From CAYPCH01 sp964409165 (GTDB lineage Bacteria > Bacillota > Clostridia > Acetivibrionales > Acetivibrionaceae): DNA of 30,803 nucleotides. The stretch is from contig CAYPCH010000033.1 in assembly GCA_964409165.1 (NCBI GenBank), forward strand, positions 1 to 30,803, written 5' to 3'. A program made the translations under genes and the position numbers. Shown piece after piece: positions 22,473 to 30,757 of this stretch; within the stretch, counting starts at the first letter, position 1; the number at the start of each line of letters is the position of its first letter. The notes beneath the pieces were generated by a model. The model did no database searches. It was not told where the DNA came from and was given only the letters and a program-made list of their open reading frames with translations.

Positions 22473-25400
22473 TTGGACGACAACGCTTGCATAGTATTTC
22501 TTCAAAACAGCAGTGAGCTTTTATATAAAGTTGAAAAGGAACTTTACGAAATAGGAATAGAGTGTTTTTTAGACACTGCAAGTAATCTGGCTGATCTTAA
22601 AACTAACTTAGAGAATGGCAGTTGTGATATTCTGCTGTTTGATTATAGTTGCAGAATTGATGTAAAAGAAGTTTTCAGGGTGATAAAACAGTATAAAAAT
22701 GAAGTTGCTGTTATTGCATTGTTGGATAAGAATGAGGAATGCATCGGTCTTGACATCATAAAAACAGGTTTTAGTGACTACTGCCTGAAGGATGATTATA
22801 AGAGACTTGGCGCTTCTATATTAAGGGAATATAGAAGATGGATGAAAGCCCGTGAGCAAAAAAGGTTTGAGCAGGGACTCAAAAAGGAAATAGAACGCTT
22901 GGCAGTTACAATTGAAAGTATTGGAGATGGAGTTATAACATCTGACATAAATGGAAAAGTAATTATGATGAATAAGGGTGCGCAGGAATTGACAGGGTGG
23001 CAGTGCAGTGATTCAATAGGAAAACCGTTATTTGATGTTTTTAATATAATAGATAAAAGCACCGGGCTACATGCTGAAAATCCCTATGAAAGAGTACTGA
23101 AGGAAGGCAGGTCGGTTGGTCTGAAAAAACATACCGCTCTTATTTTAAAAGATGGCACCGAAAGATATATTTCTGCAAGCAGTGCTCCTATAAGAGACCT
23201 AGAAGATAAAATAATGGGTGTTGTTGTTGTATTCAGGGATATTACAAGGATAAAACGTGCTGAAGAACTGTTGGCCAATGAACAAAGGAACTTGAAGGCA
23301 ATTTTTGATGTAGTGCCTGTAGGTATGCTTATAGTTGACAAGAACGGATTGGTCAAAACAGCCAATGAATCATTAAGTTATGTATTTGGAGATAAAAAAG
23401 AAGATATATCGGGAAAGAATATCGGGGAAGCCACTTTTTGCAAGTACTATCCGACATGCGGTGAAAACTTTAAAACAAATGAAAAACTTGAAGAGTGCGA
23501 TCTTAGGAAAGCAATAAGTCTTGTAGCTGAAAGAGGCAATGCTATACATGGATTGGATTTAAAACATTCTATAATAAATGATGGCATGGAAAATGAAATC
23601 TGGCTCAGACTAAGTGCTGTTCCTGTAAAATTGGATAATGAAGAGTGTGTACTTATTACTATGGATAATATTACTTCCCAAAAGAAGATGGAAGAAGCTA
23701 TTGCAAAATCAAGAGACTTTTATATAACATTATTTGAAGAGTTTCCTGTACCTATTTGGAGGTCTGGTGCTGATGGAAAGATTGATTATTTTAATAAAAG
23801 GTGGATGGATTTTACAGGCAGAAAAAAGGAAAAAGAACTGAGAATTGAATGGATTCAAATGGTTCATCCAGAAGACAGGGACAAATGCACAAAAACACTT
23901 GAGACTGTATTTAAAGAAAGAAAACCGTTTAATATGGAGTACCGTTTAAGAAGGTTTGACGGAGAATATAGATGGATTATAGATTTTGGAAGACCATTTA
24001 ATGATCTTGAAGGCAATTTTGCAGGGTTTTTAGGTGTTTGCTATGACATAACAGAAAGAAAACAGGTTGCAGAGAATCTCTTGAAATCAAAAGAGTCGGC
24101 TGAGGCTGCCAGCAGAGCCAAAAGTGAGTTTTTAGCCAATATGAGTCATGAAATACGCACACCACTAAACGGTATAATGGGTATGACCAATCTGACACTA
24201 CAAACCAATCTGACAAAGGAACAAAAAGAGAATCTTGATATTATAAATTCTTGTGCAAATTTACTACTCAATGTTATAAATGATATTCTGGATTATTCAA
24301 AAATTGAAGCAGGAAAGATGGTTTTAGAGTCAATACAGTTTGATATTCAAATGCTTATGGACAAAATTTTTAAATTCCATTTAGTAAATGCCAAGGATAA
24401 AGGTTTGGAGTTCAACCTGAGAATCCACAAGGCTGTGCCTGATGTTTTAGTAGGAGATCCGAGCAGGCTTCAGCAGGTCTTAAACAACCTGATTACAAAT
24501 GCAATAAAATTTACTGATTACGGTGAAGTAAAAGTGAGTGTTGATGTTGTTGAAGTATCAGGGGATAACGTAAGGTTAAGGTTTGCCGTAACAGATACGG
24601 GAATAGGCATTTCAGAGGAAGAAAAGAAAAGGCTTTTTATAAGCTTTAGCCAAGTTGATGGTTCTATTACAAGAAGGTATGGGGGAACCGGATTAGGGCT
24701 TGCGATCTCAAAGCAGCTTATAGAAATGATGAATGGAGAAATAGGTGTTGAAAGTGAAAAGGAAAAAGGCAGTATCTTCTATTTTACAGCAGAGTTTGCC
24801 TGTAAGGAAAGCCGCCGCAAAGAAACCGGGGCAGTAAAAACTCCGATGATTGACAATAATGGAACAAGGCTTAATATACTTGCAGTTGAAGATGATACGG
24901 TAAACCAGATGATTATTACAAGAATCATTGAGAAGCAAGGTCATAGTGTACAAGTTGCCAATAACGGTTTGGAGGCTTTGGAGATACTTGAAAACAAAGA
25001 ATTCGATCTTATACTGATGGATATACAAATGCCTGAAATGGACGGTATAGAAACAACAAAAAGAATAAGAAAAAGAGAAGAAGGAACTTTCAGGCATATT
25101 CCGATAATTGCAGTTACAGCTCATGCTCTGAAGGGAGACAGGCAAAGATTTTTAAACGCTGGTATGGATGAATACATACCAAAGCCTATAGCAGTTGAAG
25201 AGCTTTTTAGTGCAATGGACAAAGTACTATACCCTTGTGAAGATAGTAATAAAAATATTGGAACAAGTATAGAAAATAGCATGAAAATGTATGTAAACAG
25301 TACGGGGAATCAGCAAAACATAACCTTAGCAGAGATTGGGAGACATAAAAGTAGCCTCGAACAGCTTGTTAATGAGTTGGAGACAGCTGTATTGGAAGGT

Positions 25401-25592
25401 AAAATTGTGCGTGTGGAAAAGGTTTCTCTTAAGATAAAAGAACTTGCGTCAAGTAATGGATATACGGCAATTAAAAATACGGCGTTTAGAATACAGCTTG
25501 CAGCGAGAAAAGAAGAACATGATGCGATAAGACAACAATTTACTTTGCTTAAGTCAGAAGCTAAAAAGCACTATAGTGAAGGGAAAAATTAG
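22473..25592 (+). CDS. Hybrid histidine kinase with REC-like N-terminus, three PAS domains and a degenerate HPt
   Basis: 1039 aa, no membrane segments, so cytoplasmic. Order: receiver-like domain (1-125, D57 in LLFDYS); PAS1 (about 140-260); PAS2 (about 270-405) with cysteines C323, C329 and C342; PAS3/PAC (about 415-530); HisKA with H559 in MSHEIRTPLNG; HATPase (about 655-775) with NAIKF, DTGIGI and GGTGLGLAI; receiver (800-920) with D807/D808, D850 and K904; and a C-terminal helical domain (about 955-1035) shaped like an HPt, with Leu (L986) where the His should be. The TTG start follows GAGGTG. Lying inside the che operon, it probably adds an intracellular (perhaps redox) input. Its phosphoryl output may be the receiver encoded next. 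Confidence 0.93.
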   Translation: MDDNACIVFLQNSSELLYKVEKELYEIGIECFLDTASNLADLKTNLENGSCDILLFDYSCRIDVKEVFRVIKQYKNEVAVIALLDKNEECIGLDIIKTGFSDYCLKDDYKRLGASILREYRRWMKAREQKRFEQGLKKEIERLAVTIESIGDGVITSDINGKVIMMNKGAQELTGWQCSDSIGKPLFDVFNIIDKSTGLHAENPYERVLKEGRSVGLKKHTALILKDGTERYISASSAPIRDLEDKIMGVVVVFRDITRIKRAEELLANEQRNLKAIFDVVPVGMLIVDKNGLVKTANESLSYVFGDKKEDISGKNIGEATFCKYYPTCGENFKTNEKLEECDLRKAISLVAERGNAIHGLDLKHSIINDGMENEIWLRLSAVPVKLDNEECVLITMDNITSQKKMEEAIAKSRDFYITLFEEFPVPIWRSGADGKIDYFNKRWMDFTGRKKEKELRIEWIQMVHPEDRDKCTKTLETVFKERKPFNMEYRLRRFDGEYRWIIDFGRPFNDLEGNFAGFLGVCYDITERKQVAENLLKSKESAEAASRAKSEFLANMSHEIRTPLNGIMGMTNLTLQTNLTKEQKENLDIINSCANLLLNVINDILDYSKIEAGKMVLESIQFDIQMLMDKIFKFHLVNAKDKGLEFNLRIHKAVPDVLVGDPSRLQQVLNNLITNAIKFTDYGEVKVSVDVVEVSGDNVRLRFAVTDTGIGISEEEKKRLFISFSQVDGSITRRYGGTGLGLAISKQLIEMMNGEIGVESEKEKGSIFYFTAEFACKESRRKETGAVKTPMIDNNGTRLNILAVEDDTVNQMIITRIIEKQGHSVQVANNGLEALEILENKEFDLILMDIQMPEMDGIETTKRIRKREEGTFRHIPIIAVTAHALKGDRQRFLNAGMDEYIPKPIAVEELFSAMDKVLYPCEDSNKNIGTSIENSMKMYVNSTGNQQNITLAEIGRHKSSLEQLVNELETAVLEGKIVRVEKVSLKIKELASSNGYTAIKNTAFRIQLAARKEEHDAIRQQFTLLKSEAKKHYSEGKN

Positions 25593-25619
25593 TATATTCA
25601 AGAGAAAGGGGTAATAGAA

Positions 25620-26033
25620 ATGAGAATACTGATCGCTGAGGATGATTTTGCCAGCCGCAAATTTTTGTGCAAGTTTCTTACGACATACGGAGAGTGTGAT
25701 ATAACGATAGACGGTGTAGAAGCTGTTGAGGCGTTCATGATGGCATTAGATGAAGGAAGACCTTATGATTTGGTGTGCCTCGACATAATGATGCCGAAGC
25801 TGGATGGAATTAAGGCTTTAAAAGCAATAAGGGACATTGAAAAACAAAGGGACATTGAAAAACAAAGGGACATAATGAAACAGGATAATGTAAAGGTCAT
25901 AATGACAACAGCACTGGTTGACACCCAAAATGTGTTCGGTTCATTTGAAACAGGGTGTGAGGCATATGCGGCAAAACCTATAGATACTGAAAAACTTGTC
26001 GAAGTTATGAGAAAATTGAAACTTATTGCGTGA
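25620..26033 (+). CDS. Single-domain response regulator with an internal RDIEKQ repeat
   Basis: 137-aa CheY-like receiver: D8/D9 acidic pocket (IAEDDFAS), phosphorylation site D55 (CLDIMMP), T96 (IMTTAL), K119 (AAKPID). Between helix 3 and strand 4 it carries three RDIEKQ-like hexapeptides (residues 71-88), encoded by two identical 18-base units (25830-25847, 25848-25865) and a variant third, so this loop is longer than in ordinary receivers. The start follows AAAGGGG. Last gene of the che cluster, 27 bases after the hybrid kinase; the likely partner of that kinase. No output domain. Confidence 0.92.
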   Translation: MRILIAEDDFASRKFLCKFLTTYGECDITIDGVEAVEAFMMALDEGRPYDLVCLDIMMPKLDGIKALKAIRDIEKQRDIEKQRDIMKQDNVKVIMTTALVDTQNVFGSFETGCEAYAAKPIDTEKLVEVMRKLKLIA

Positions 26034-26062
26034 GATAATAAAAAATGGTATATTTTGTGATA

Positions 26063-26116
26063 AAGCTATCTTATAAATCCGAATTTTAAGGGTTTAGAAG
26101 ATAGCTTCGTGTTTTG
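26063..26116 (+). terminator. Hairpin terminator of the chemotaxis cluster
   Basis: AAGCTATCTT (26063-26072) pairs with AAGATAGCTT (26098-26107), with an inner TAAATCC/GGGTTTA stem, followed by CGTGTTTT. A long hairpin with a modest T-run. Confidence 0.65.
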
Positions 26117-26192
26117 GGGAATAAATGATATATGATTGTAAAATAGTTATATTGTACACTAATTTAACTGTGTTCGGCAAATCGGATATTTG

Positions 26193-26966
26193 TCACAATG
26201 TCATTCCACTATTATCTTGTTCTAACTTGGGAAAGGGTATATGGAGGAGTCTTAAAAAATCCTTTTGCGACTCTAGTTCCCTTTCAGCAATAAAATTAAT
26301 AAATGGTCTATCATCTTCATGTGCCTTTTCAAGTAGTGCAATATATTCACTTTTTAAGATTGGAGGAATTAGTGCTGGTAAATATCTATCTTGTATCAAT
26401 GCTGTATTCATAAGTAGCCTTGCTACCCTTCCATTTCCGTCTTTAAAAGGGTGAATAAATACAAATTTTTTATGAAGTAATGCTGCAAATTCTACTGGAT
26501 GAAAGTTTTTTCTCTCTGTGCTTATCCATTTGCATAGATCCTCTATCTCACTTTGAATATTTTCTACCTTAGTTACCGGGTAATTAGATCCTGAGATAAA
26601 TACTGGAATATCTCGATATCTTCCAGCAAACTCTTCTTCAATATTTTGATAAAACAGCTTATGCAGGTATAGGATATCAACTTCCCTAATTTCTTTATTT
26701 TCAAGTAAAGTAAATATATAGTCATATGCTTTTGCATGTTCTACAACTTCAAAGATATCTCTTAAAGGCTTGCCACCAACAGTCAGACCATCTTCGATTA
26801 AGACCTTGGTTTCACTTTCTGTTAAAGAGTTTCCCTCTAATGCATTGGATGTCCATGTTAATCCAACCCGATAAAAGCTTTTTATTTGCTTCAACATTTC
26901 GCCCTCAAAGGGTCTTAATTCATTAATAGTACTTTGATACAAATCTAGTTTTCCTTGGTATTCCAT
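26193..26966 (-). CDS. Fic-domain protein (class II, self-inhibited adenylyltransferase)
   Basis: Fic enzymes transfer AMP (sometimes other groups) from nucleotides to Ser/Thr/Tyr of target proteins. The 257-aa protein has a complete catalytic loop HPFKDGNGRVAR (residues 172-183) and the flap region IPVFISGSNYPV. The N-terminal inhibitory helix motif S40-NAL-E44-G45 matches [S/T]xxxE[G/N], so inhibition is encoded in the same protein and no separate antitoxin gene is needed. Start behind AGAGGAAG. It is a single gene between two transcription units; no mobile-element ends are seen. Target unknown. Confidence 0.92.
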   Translation of the reverse strand: MEYQGKLDLYQSTINELRPFEGEMLKQIKSFYRVGLTWTSNALEGNSLTESETKVLIEDGLTVGGKPLRDIFEVVEHAKAYDYIFTLLENKEIREVDILYLHKLFYQNIEEEFAGRYRDIPVFISGSNYPVTKVENIQSEIEDLCKWISTERKNFHPVEFAALLHKKFVFIHPFKDGNGRVARLLMNTALIQDRYLPALIPPILKSEYIALLEKAHEDDRPFINFIAERELESQKDFLRLLHIPFPKLEQDNSGMTL

Positions 26967-27137
26967 AGATTCACTTCCTCTTATAATCTTTTAATACATA
27001 TATTTCTTTAGTCATTATAATCCTTTAATTATACACATTGTATCATATTGACTTTATCAAATAAACTCATATTATCTATACCTACTTTATTTAACAGTAC
27101 CCAAGTAAAAGTATTGAAGATTGCTTTGATAATGCAG

Positions 27138-27710
27138 TTACTTGAATACAATTTGTTTAAGCCGCTTGAAAATGCCACCTTTATTCCTTTCACGCCACAT
27201 CCCTATTGATTGATCAACATTTTCAAAATGCTTATCTAGCTTTCCTTCAAGCTTCCTTATATTATTATCAAAATATGCGCCAAGCTCAAGCTTGGTTTTG
27301 CTGATTTCGTTACTTAGATGCTCTCTTGCACAGGTAACTTCCAATGAAAAATTATTAGTAAGTTGCTCTTCAAATTCTTTGAAAAACTGTTTGATTTCTA
27401 TTGCTGTATTGTTTACCTGCATATGGGATATTGATACAGCCTCTGTCTCGTTGACGACAGGTGGAGGTTCACTTAAAACATTTTCCTCCAAAAAGATTTT
27501 TTTAATAGCCTTGATTTCAAGCCCGTCATCACGCATTGTTTTTATCTGATACATTATATTTGCCAGTTCAGGGGTATAATAACGTCTACCCCTTTTGTCT
27601 TTGGGTATATTTATATTAAACTCCCTTTCATAATACCTAAGTGCATGATCTGTAACACTAAGCCGCTTGCTAAGCTCAGTAATGGAATACCGCTCTTTTA
27701 AAATTTCCAC
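27138..27710 (-). CDS. MerR-type HTH protein with long coiled coil and basic C-terminal helix
   Basis: From GTG 27710 the protein is 190 aa. Residues 8-75 are a MerR-type winged helix (YSITELSKRLSVTDHALRYY, then RGRRYYTPELANIM). Residues 95-170 are charged and heptad-like, probably a coiled coil with no ligand-binding domain. The end, GGIFKRLKQIVFK, is a basic amphipathic segment. The layout recalls Bacillus RacA (chromosome-pole anchor) and plasmid-borne MerR/coiled-coil proteins rather than a metal or drug sensor; this is inference. GTG 27710 is preferred over GTG 27719 because GGAG (27722-27719) is its ribosome binding site, and the longer start lies inside it. Confidence 0.7.
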   Translation of the reverse strand: MEILKERYSITELSKRLSVTDHALRYYEREFNINIPKDKRGRRYYTPELANIMYQIKTMRDDGLEIKAIKKIFLEENVLSEPPPVVNETEAVSISHMQVNNTAIEIKQFFKEFEEQLTNNFSLEVTCAREHLSNEISKTKLELGAYFDNNIRKLEGKLDKHFENVDQSIGMWRERNKGGIFKRLKQIVFK

Positions 27711-27719
27711 AAAACTCAC

Positions 27720-27899
27720 TCCATTTCTTTATACTTGTTTACACTATTTTGCTTTCGCAGAATCTGGCTAAAAACGAGTGGGACTCGAAAGTATGCTTTT
27801 TACAAAGCCTCTTATAAAGAGATCAAACTTTTATAAAGTGTCTCCTTGAAAGTAAATATATAATAGCACTAAAGCAGGTGTGTGTAAATATTTGGGGAA
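27720..27899. other. Intergenic region between rluA-type and merR-type genes
   Basis: 180 bases separating two minus-strand genes. No clear terminator hairpin with U-tract was found for the upstream pseudouridine synthase gene; nothing coding seen. Confidence 0.35.
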
Positions 27900-28847
27900 T
27901 TATTTTCTTAATATTTCCAATGCTTTTTCAATATCTTTGGCAAGCGGCGCAGTCACTTCAAGAATTTCTTTTGTGACAGGATGCTCAAATATTGCCTTAA
28001 TTGAGTGAAGAGCCTGACGGTTAATTAAATCAGGCTGTTCGTGAGTTATATCCATATTTGAAGTGGTGTGGGAAATGTCAAGTTGAGGGTATAATGTGTC
28101 TCCTATAAGAGAATGTCCAATAGCCTGACAGTGAACACGTATCTGATGGGTTCTGCCTGTTTCAAGAATAAAGCTTAACAAAGTTGCATTGTGGAGTTGT
28201 TCAAGAACCTTGTAATGTGTTATGGACGAGTCTCCTTCCGGTGATATCTGTCTTTCTATTATACTGCCTGGTTTTCTAGATATTGGCAAGTCGATTGTGC
28301 CCTGATTTTCCTTTACAAAACCGTGAACAATACCGATATATTCTTTAACAAAGGTTTTATTGTTCATCTGGCGGATCAGGTAATCCTGAGAATAGGGGTT
28401 TTTAGCAAATATAATTACGCCGGAGGTGTCTTTGTCAAGCCTCATTACAGGTCTGATTTTGTTATTGGAACCGTTTTTTAGAAAATGCCAAGCTACGCCA
28501 TTTGCCAGAGTTCTGTCAGGACGCATACATGTAGGGTGTACAATTGTATCGGATTGTTTATTCAAAATCAGCAGGCATTCGTCTTCAAACAGTATATCAA
28601 TAGGAATCTCCTGTGGAACGACACCGTCGGAGTTTTCCTCAAAGGACATATCAACTTTTATAACATCATGTTCTGTAACCGAAGTGTTTACATAAACAGG
28701 CTTATCATTACATAGAATCCTGTTTTGGTATTTCAGCTTCTTAATAAGTGTTTCAGAAAGTTGCATATTTCTTTTTAAAACATGTTTTAACGCTTTTCCT
28801 GAAGATTCTTTATCAATAATGTATTTTAAAATCAAATAAATCACCAT
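27900..28847 (-). CDS. RluA-family pseudouridine synthase
   Basis: Converts uridine to pseudouridine in rRNA (or tRNA). The 315-aa protein has an S4-like N-terminal RNA-binding segment (about 10-70) and the catalytic domain with RPVMRLDKDTSGV (catalytic D138), YIGIVHG, LETGRTHQIRVH and GHSLIGDTLY. It closely fits the RluD/RluA branch, but the exact target site cannot be assigned. Starts: ATG 28847 has no visible ribosome binding site; a TTG at 28835 has GGTGAT upstream and would give MILKYIIDKESSGK, nearer to typical family starts. Lies alone on the minus strand, divergent from the amylase gene. Confidence 0.93.
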   Translation of the reverse strand: MVIYLILKYIIDKESSGKALKHVLKRNMQLSETLIKKLKYQNRILCNDKPVYVNTSVTEHDVIKVDMSFEENSDGVVPQEIPIDILFEDECLLILNKQSDTIVHPTCMRPDRTLANGVAWHFLKNGSNNKIRPVMRLDKDTSGVIIFAKNPYSQDYLIRQMNNKTFVKEYIGIVHGFVKENQGTIDLPISRKPGSIIERQISPEGDSSITHYKVLEQLHNATLLSFILETGRTHQIRVHCQAIGHSLIGDTLYPQLDISHTTSNMDITHEQPDLINRQALHSIKAIFEHPVTKEILEVTAPLAKDIEKALEILRK

Positions 28848-28861
28848 ATATTTTGTTATTT

Positions 28862-28908
28862 AAATTGCGAAAATGGTTATACATAGGCGAATATACTTAA
28901 CGCAATTT
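28862..28908. repeat. Inverted repeat AAATTGCG/CGCAATTT in the rluA-amylase intergenic region
   Basis: AAATTGCG (28862-28869) and CGCAATTT (28901-28908) are perfect complements 31 bases apart, just upstream of copy C of the dispersed element. Possibly a pair of operator half-sites or an element end. Confidence 0.35.
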
Positions 28909-28919
28909 ATAACTTGCCA

Positions 28920-28962
28920 AAAATTTAATCGTGATGTAAGTCTTTATCACGTTCAATATAAT
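28920..28962 (+). promoter_or_regulatory. Dispersed regulatory element, copy C (upstream of the amylase gene)
   Basis: Contains GTGAT (28931-28935), 10 bases, ATCAC (28946-28950), then TTCAATATAAT. Here the end of the element makes a consensus TATAAT (28957-28962), about 75 bases before the amylase ATG. The -35 position (ATGTAA) is poor by sigma-A standards, which hints at an activator or another sigma factor. It matches copies A and B across about 40 bases. Confidence 0.5.
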
Positions 28963-29036
28963 ATATTGCAGGAAAAAATTCAAGGTTTCTTGAATATTAA
29001 TGGTGAAAATTGTTTTTGGAAGAGGTGCACCACAAA

Positions 29037-30755
29037 ATGCTACTTGAGGCAATATACCATAAACCCTACAGTGAATATGCATTTCCTGTTGACGCTGATA
29101 CCCTTGTAATAAGGCTCAGAACAGGAAAAAATAATGTTGAAGCATGTATGGTTGTCTATCATGAAAAGTATGACCCATTACTGAAAGGGTCGTTACAGAT
29201 GGAGAAAATCGCATCAGATGAGTTGTTTGATTATTATGAAGCCAAGTTGATAGGTCCGGTAAAGAGGTTTAAGTACATGTTTTATATAGAGGATCATCTT
29301 GAGAGAAAATGGTATAACCATAATGGCTTTTTCAGTCAAAGACCAGAACGGGGACATTTTTGTTATTCATATTTAAATAGTGAGGATGCCTTTGAGGAAG
29401 TTGACTGGTTTGTGAATTCAACTGTATATCAGATTTTCCCTGATAGGTTTTGCAGAATTCCCGAAAACCTTGAGCTTGAAGGGCTTTATTATGGAGGCAA
29501 TATAAAAGGCATTATGTCAAGGATTGACTATTTGATCAAGCTTGGAGTGGATGCTTTATATTTGAATCCTGTTTTTAAATCTGAATCCTATCATCGCTAC
29601 GATATTACCGATTATTATGAAATTGACCCCGTTTTAGGATGCAAAGAAGAATTAAAAGAGTTTATTGAAATATGTCACAAAAACAATATTAAAGTGGTAT
29701 TTGATGGAGTATTCAATCATATAAGCGATAATTTTTTTGCATTTCAGGATGTAAAATTAAACGGATCGAACTCAGTATACAAGGATTGGTTCTATATAAA
29801 ATCATACCCGCTTGTAGCATTTCCTCAGCCCAACTACCAGTGTTTCGGATTTTTTGGAGGTATGCCCAAATTAAACATAGGCAATAAAGAGGTGGCAAAG
29901 TATATACAGGATGTGGTCAAATACTGGACGCTGGAATTTGGGATAGACGGCTGGAGATTTGATGTGGCAGATGAGATTGAGAGGAATTTTTGGAGGGAAC
30001 TGCGCATTCAGCTAAGGTCTTATGCAAAGGAAGTGGTATTGATAGGAGAAATTTTTGACGAGGCTTCCACGTGGCTTTGTGGTGACCAGTTTTATTCTGT
30101 AACCAATTATCCTTTAAAGTCTCTTATAAACGACCTTTTTGCCTACCGTTCGATTGATGCTGAGCTTTTCAGGATGAGGCTCAACAATTATATTATGAAG
30201 TTCAACTCAAAAGTTTTAAACAGTATGCTGAATATAATAAGCACCCATGATACGCCCAGATTTTTGACTTTGTGTGCAAAATCCCAGGAAAGATTTGAAT
30301 TGGGTGTGGTATTCCAGTTCACTTTTCCAGGAGTTCCTCTTATATATTATGGTGATGAAATAGGTATGGAGGGCGAGGATGACCCTGATTGCAGAAGGCC
30401 TATGATTTGGATTGAGAGCGAATGGAACAGGCACATTTTAAAGCTTTACCGTTTTTTCATAGATTTAAGAAGGAACAATTCTGTATTAAGAAACGGCATA
30501 TACAGGGATTATAATGTAATTGGAAATAGGGATATACTGGCTTTTAAAAGAGAGAATGAAAAGGATAAATTAATAATAGTGATGAACACAACAGATAAAA
30601 AAGCAAAGGGCTCTATAGACTTGGGAAATTCAATCAAGCCTTCCAACATGCTGGAGTGTGTAAACAGTAAGACATTGTATAAGCTGGAAAGTGGAAGGTT
30701 AAAAATTGTACTTGATAAGTATGAATGGAAGATATTAAAACCTTTTGTGAATTAA
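29037..30755 (+). CDS. GH13 neopullulanase/cyclomaltodextrinase-like alpha-glucosidase
   Basis: 572-aa enzyme without a signal peptide, so cytoplasmic; probably hydrolyses maltodextrins, cyclodextrins or pullulan taken up by the cell. The N-terminal 120 residues fit a CBM34-type domain (MLLEAIYHKP). Catalytic barrel: DGVFNH (223-228), GWRFDVADE with nucleophile D309, GEIFDE with acid/base E338, and STHDTPR with D405. MPKLN (276-280) is the fifth conserved region typical of the neopullulanase subfamily. ATG 29037 is preferred to an in-frame TTG at 29010 because GAAGAGGTG (29019-29027) lies between them and homologues start MLLEAIYH. Its stop is followed directly by a copy of the fold-back element. 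Confidence 0.93.
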   Translation: MLLEAIYHKPYSEYAFPVDADTLVIRLRTGKNNVEACMVVYHEKYDPLLKGSLQMEKIASDELFDYYEAKLIGPVKRFKYMFYIEDHLERKWYNHNGFFSQRPERGHFCYSYLNSEDAFEEVDWFVNSTVYQIFPDRFCRIPENLELEGLYYGGNIKGIMSRIDYLIKLGVDALYLNPVFKSESYHRYDITDYYEIDPVLGCKEELKEFIEICHKNNIKVVFDGVFNHISDNFFAFQDVKLNGSNSVYKDWFYIKSYPLVAFPQPNYQCFGFFGGMPKLNIGNKEVAKYIQDVVKYWTLEFGIDGWRFDVADEIERNFWRELRIQLRSYAKEVVLIGEIFDEASTWLCGDQFYSVTNYPLKSLINDLFAYRSIDAELFRMRLNNYIMKFNSKVLNSMLNIISTHDTPRFLTLCAKSQERFELGVVFQFTFPGVPLIYYGDEIGMEGEDDPDCRRPMIWIESEWNRHILKLYRFFIDLRRNNSVLRNGIYRDYNVIGNRDILAFKRENEKDKLIIVMNTTDKKAKGSIDLGNSIKPSNMLECVNSKTLYKLESGRLKIVLDKYEWKILKPFVN

Positions 30756-30757
30756 TA

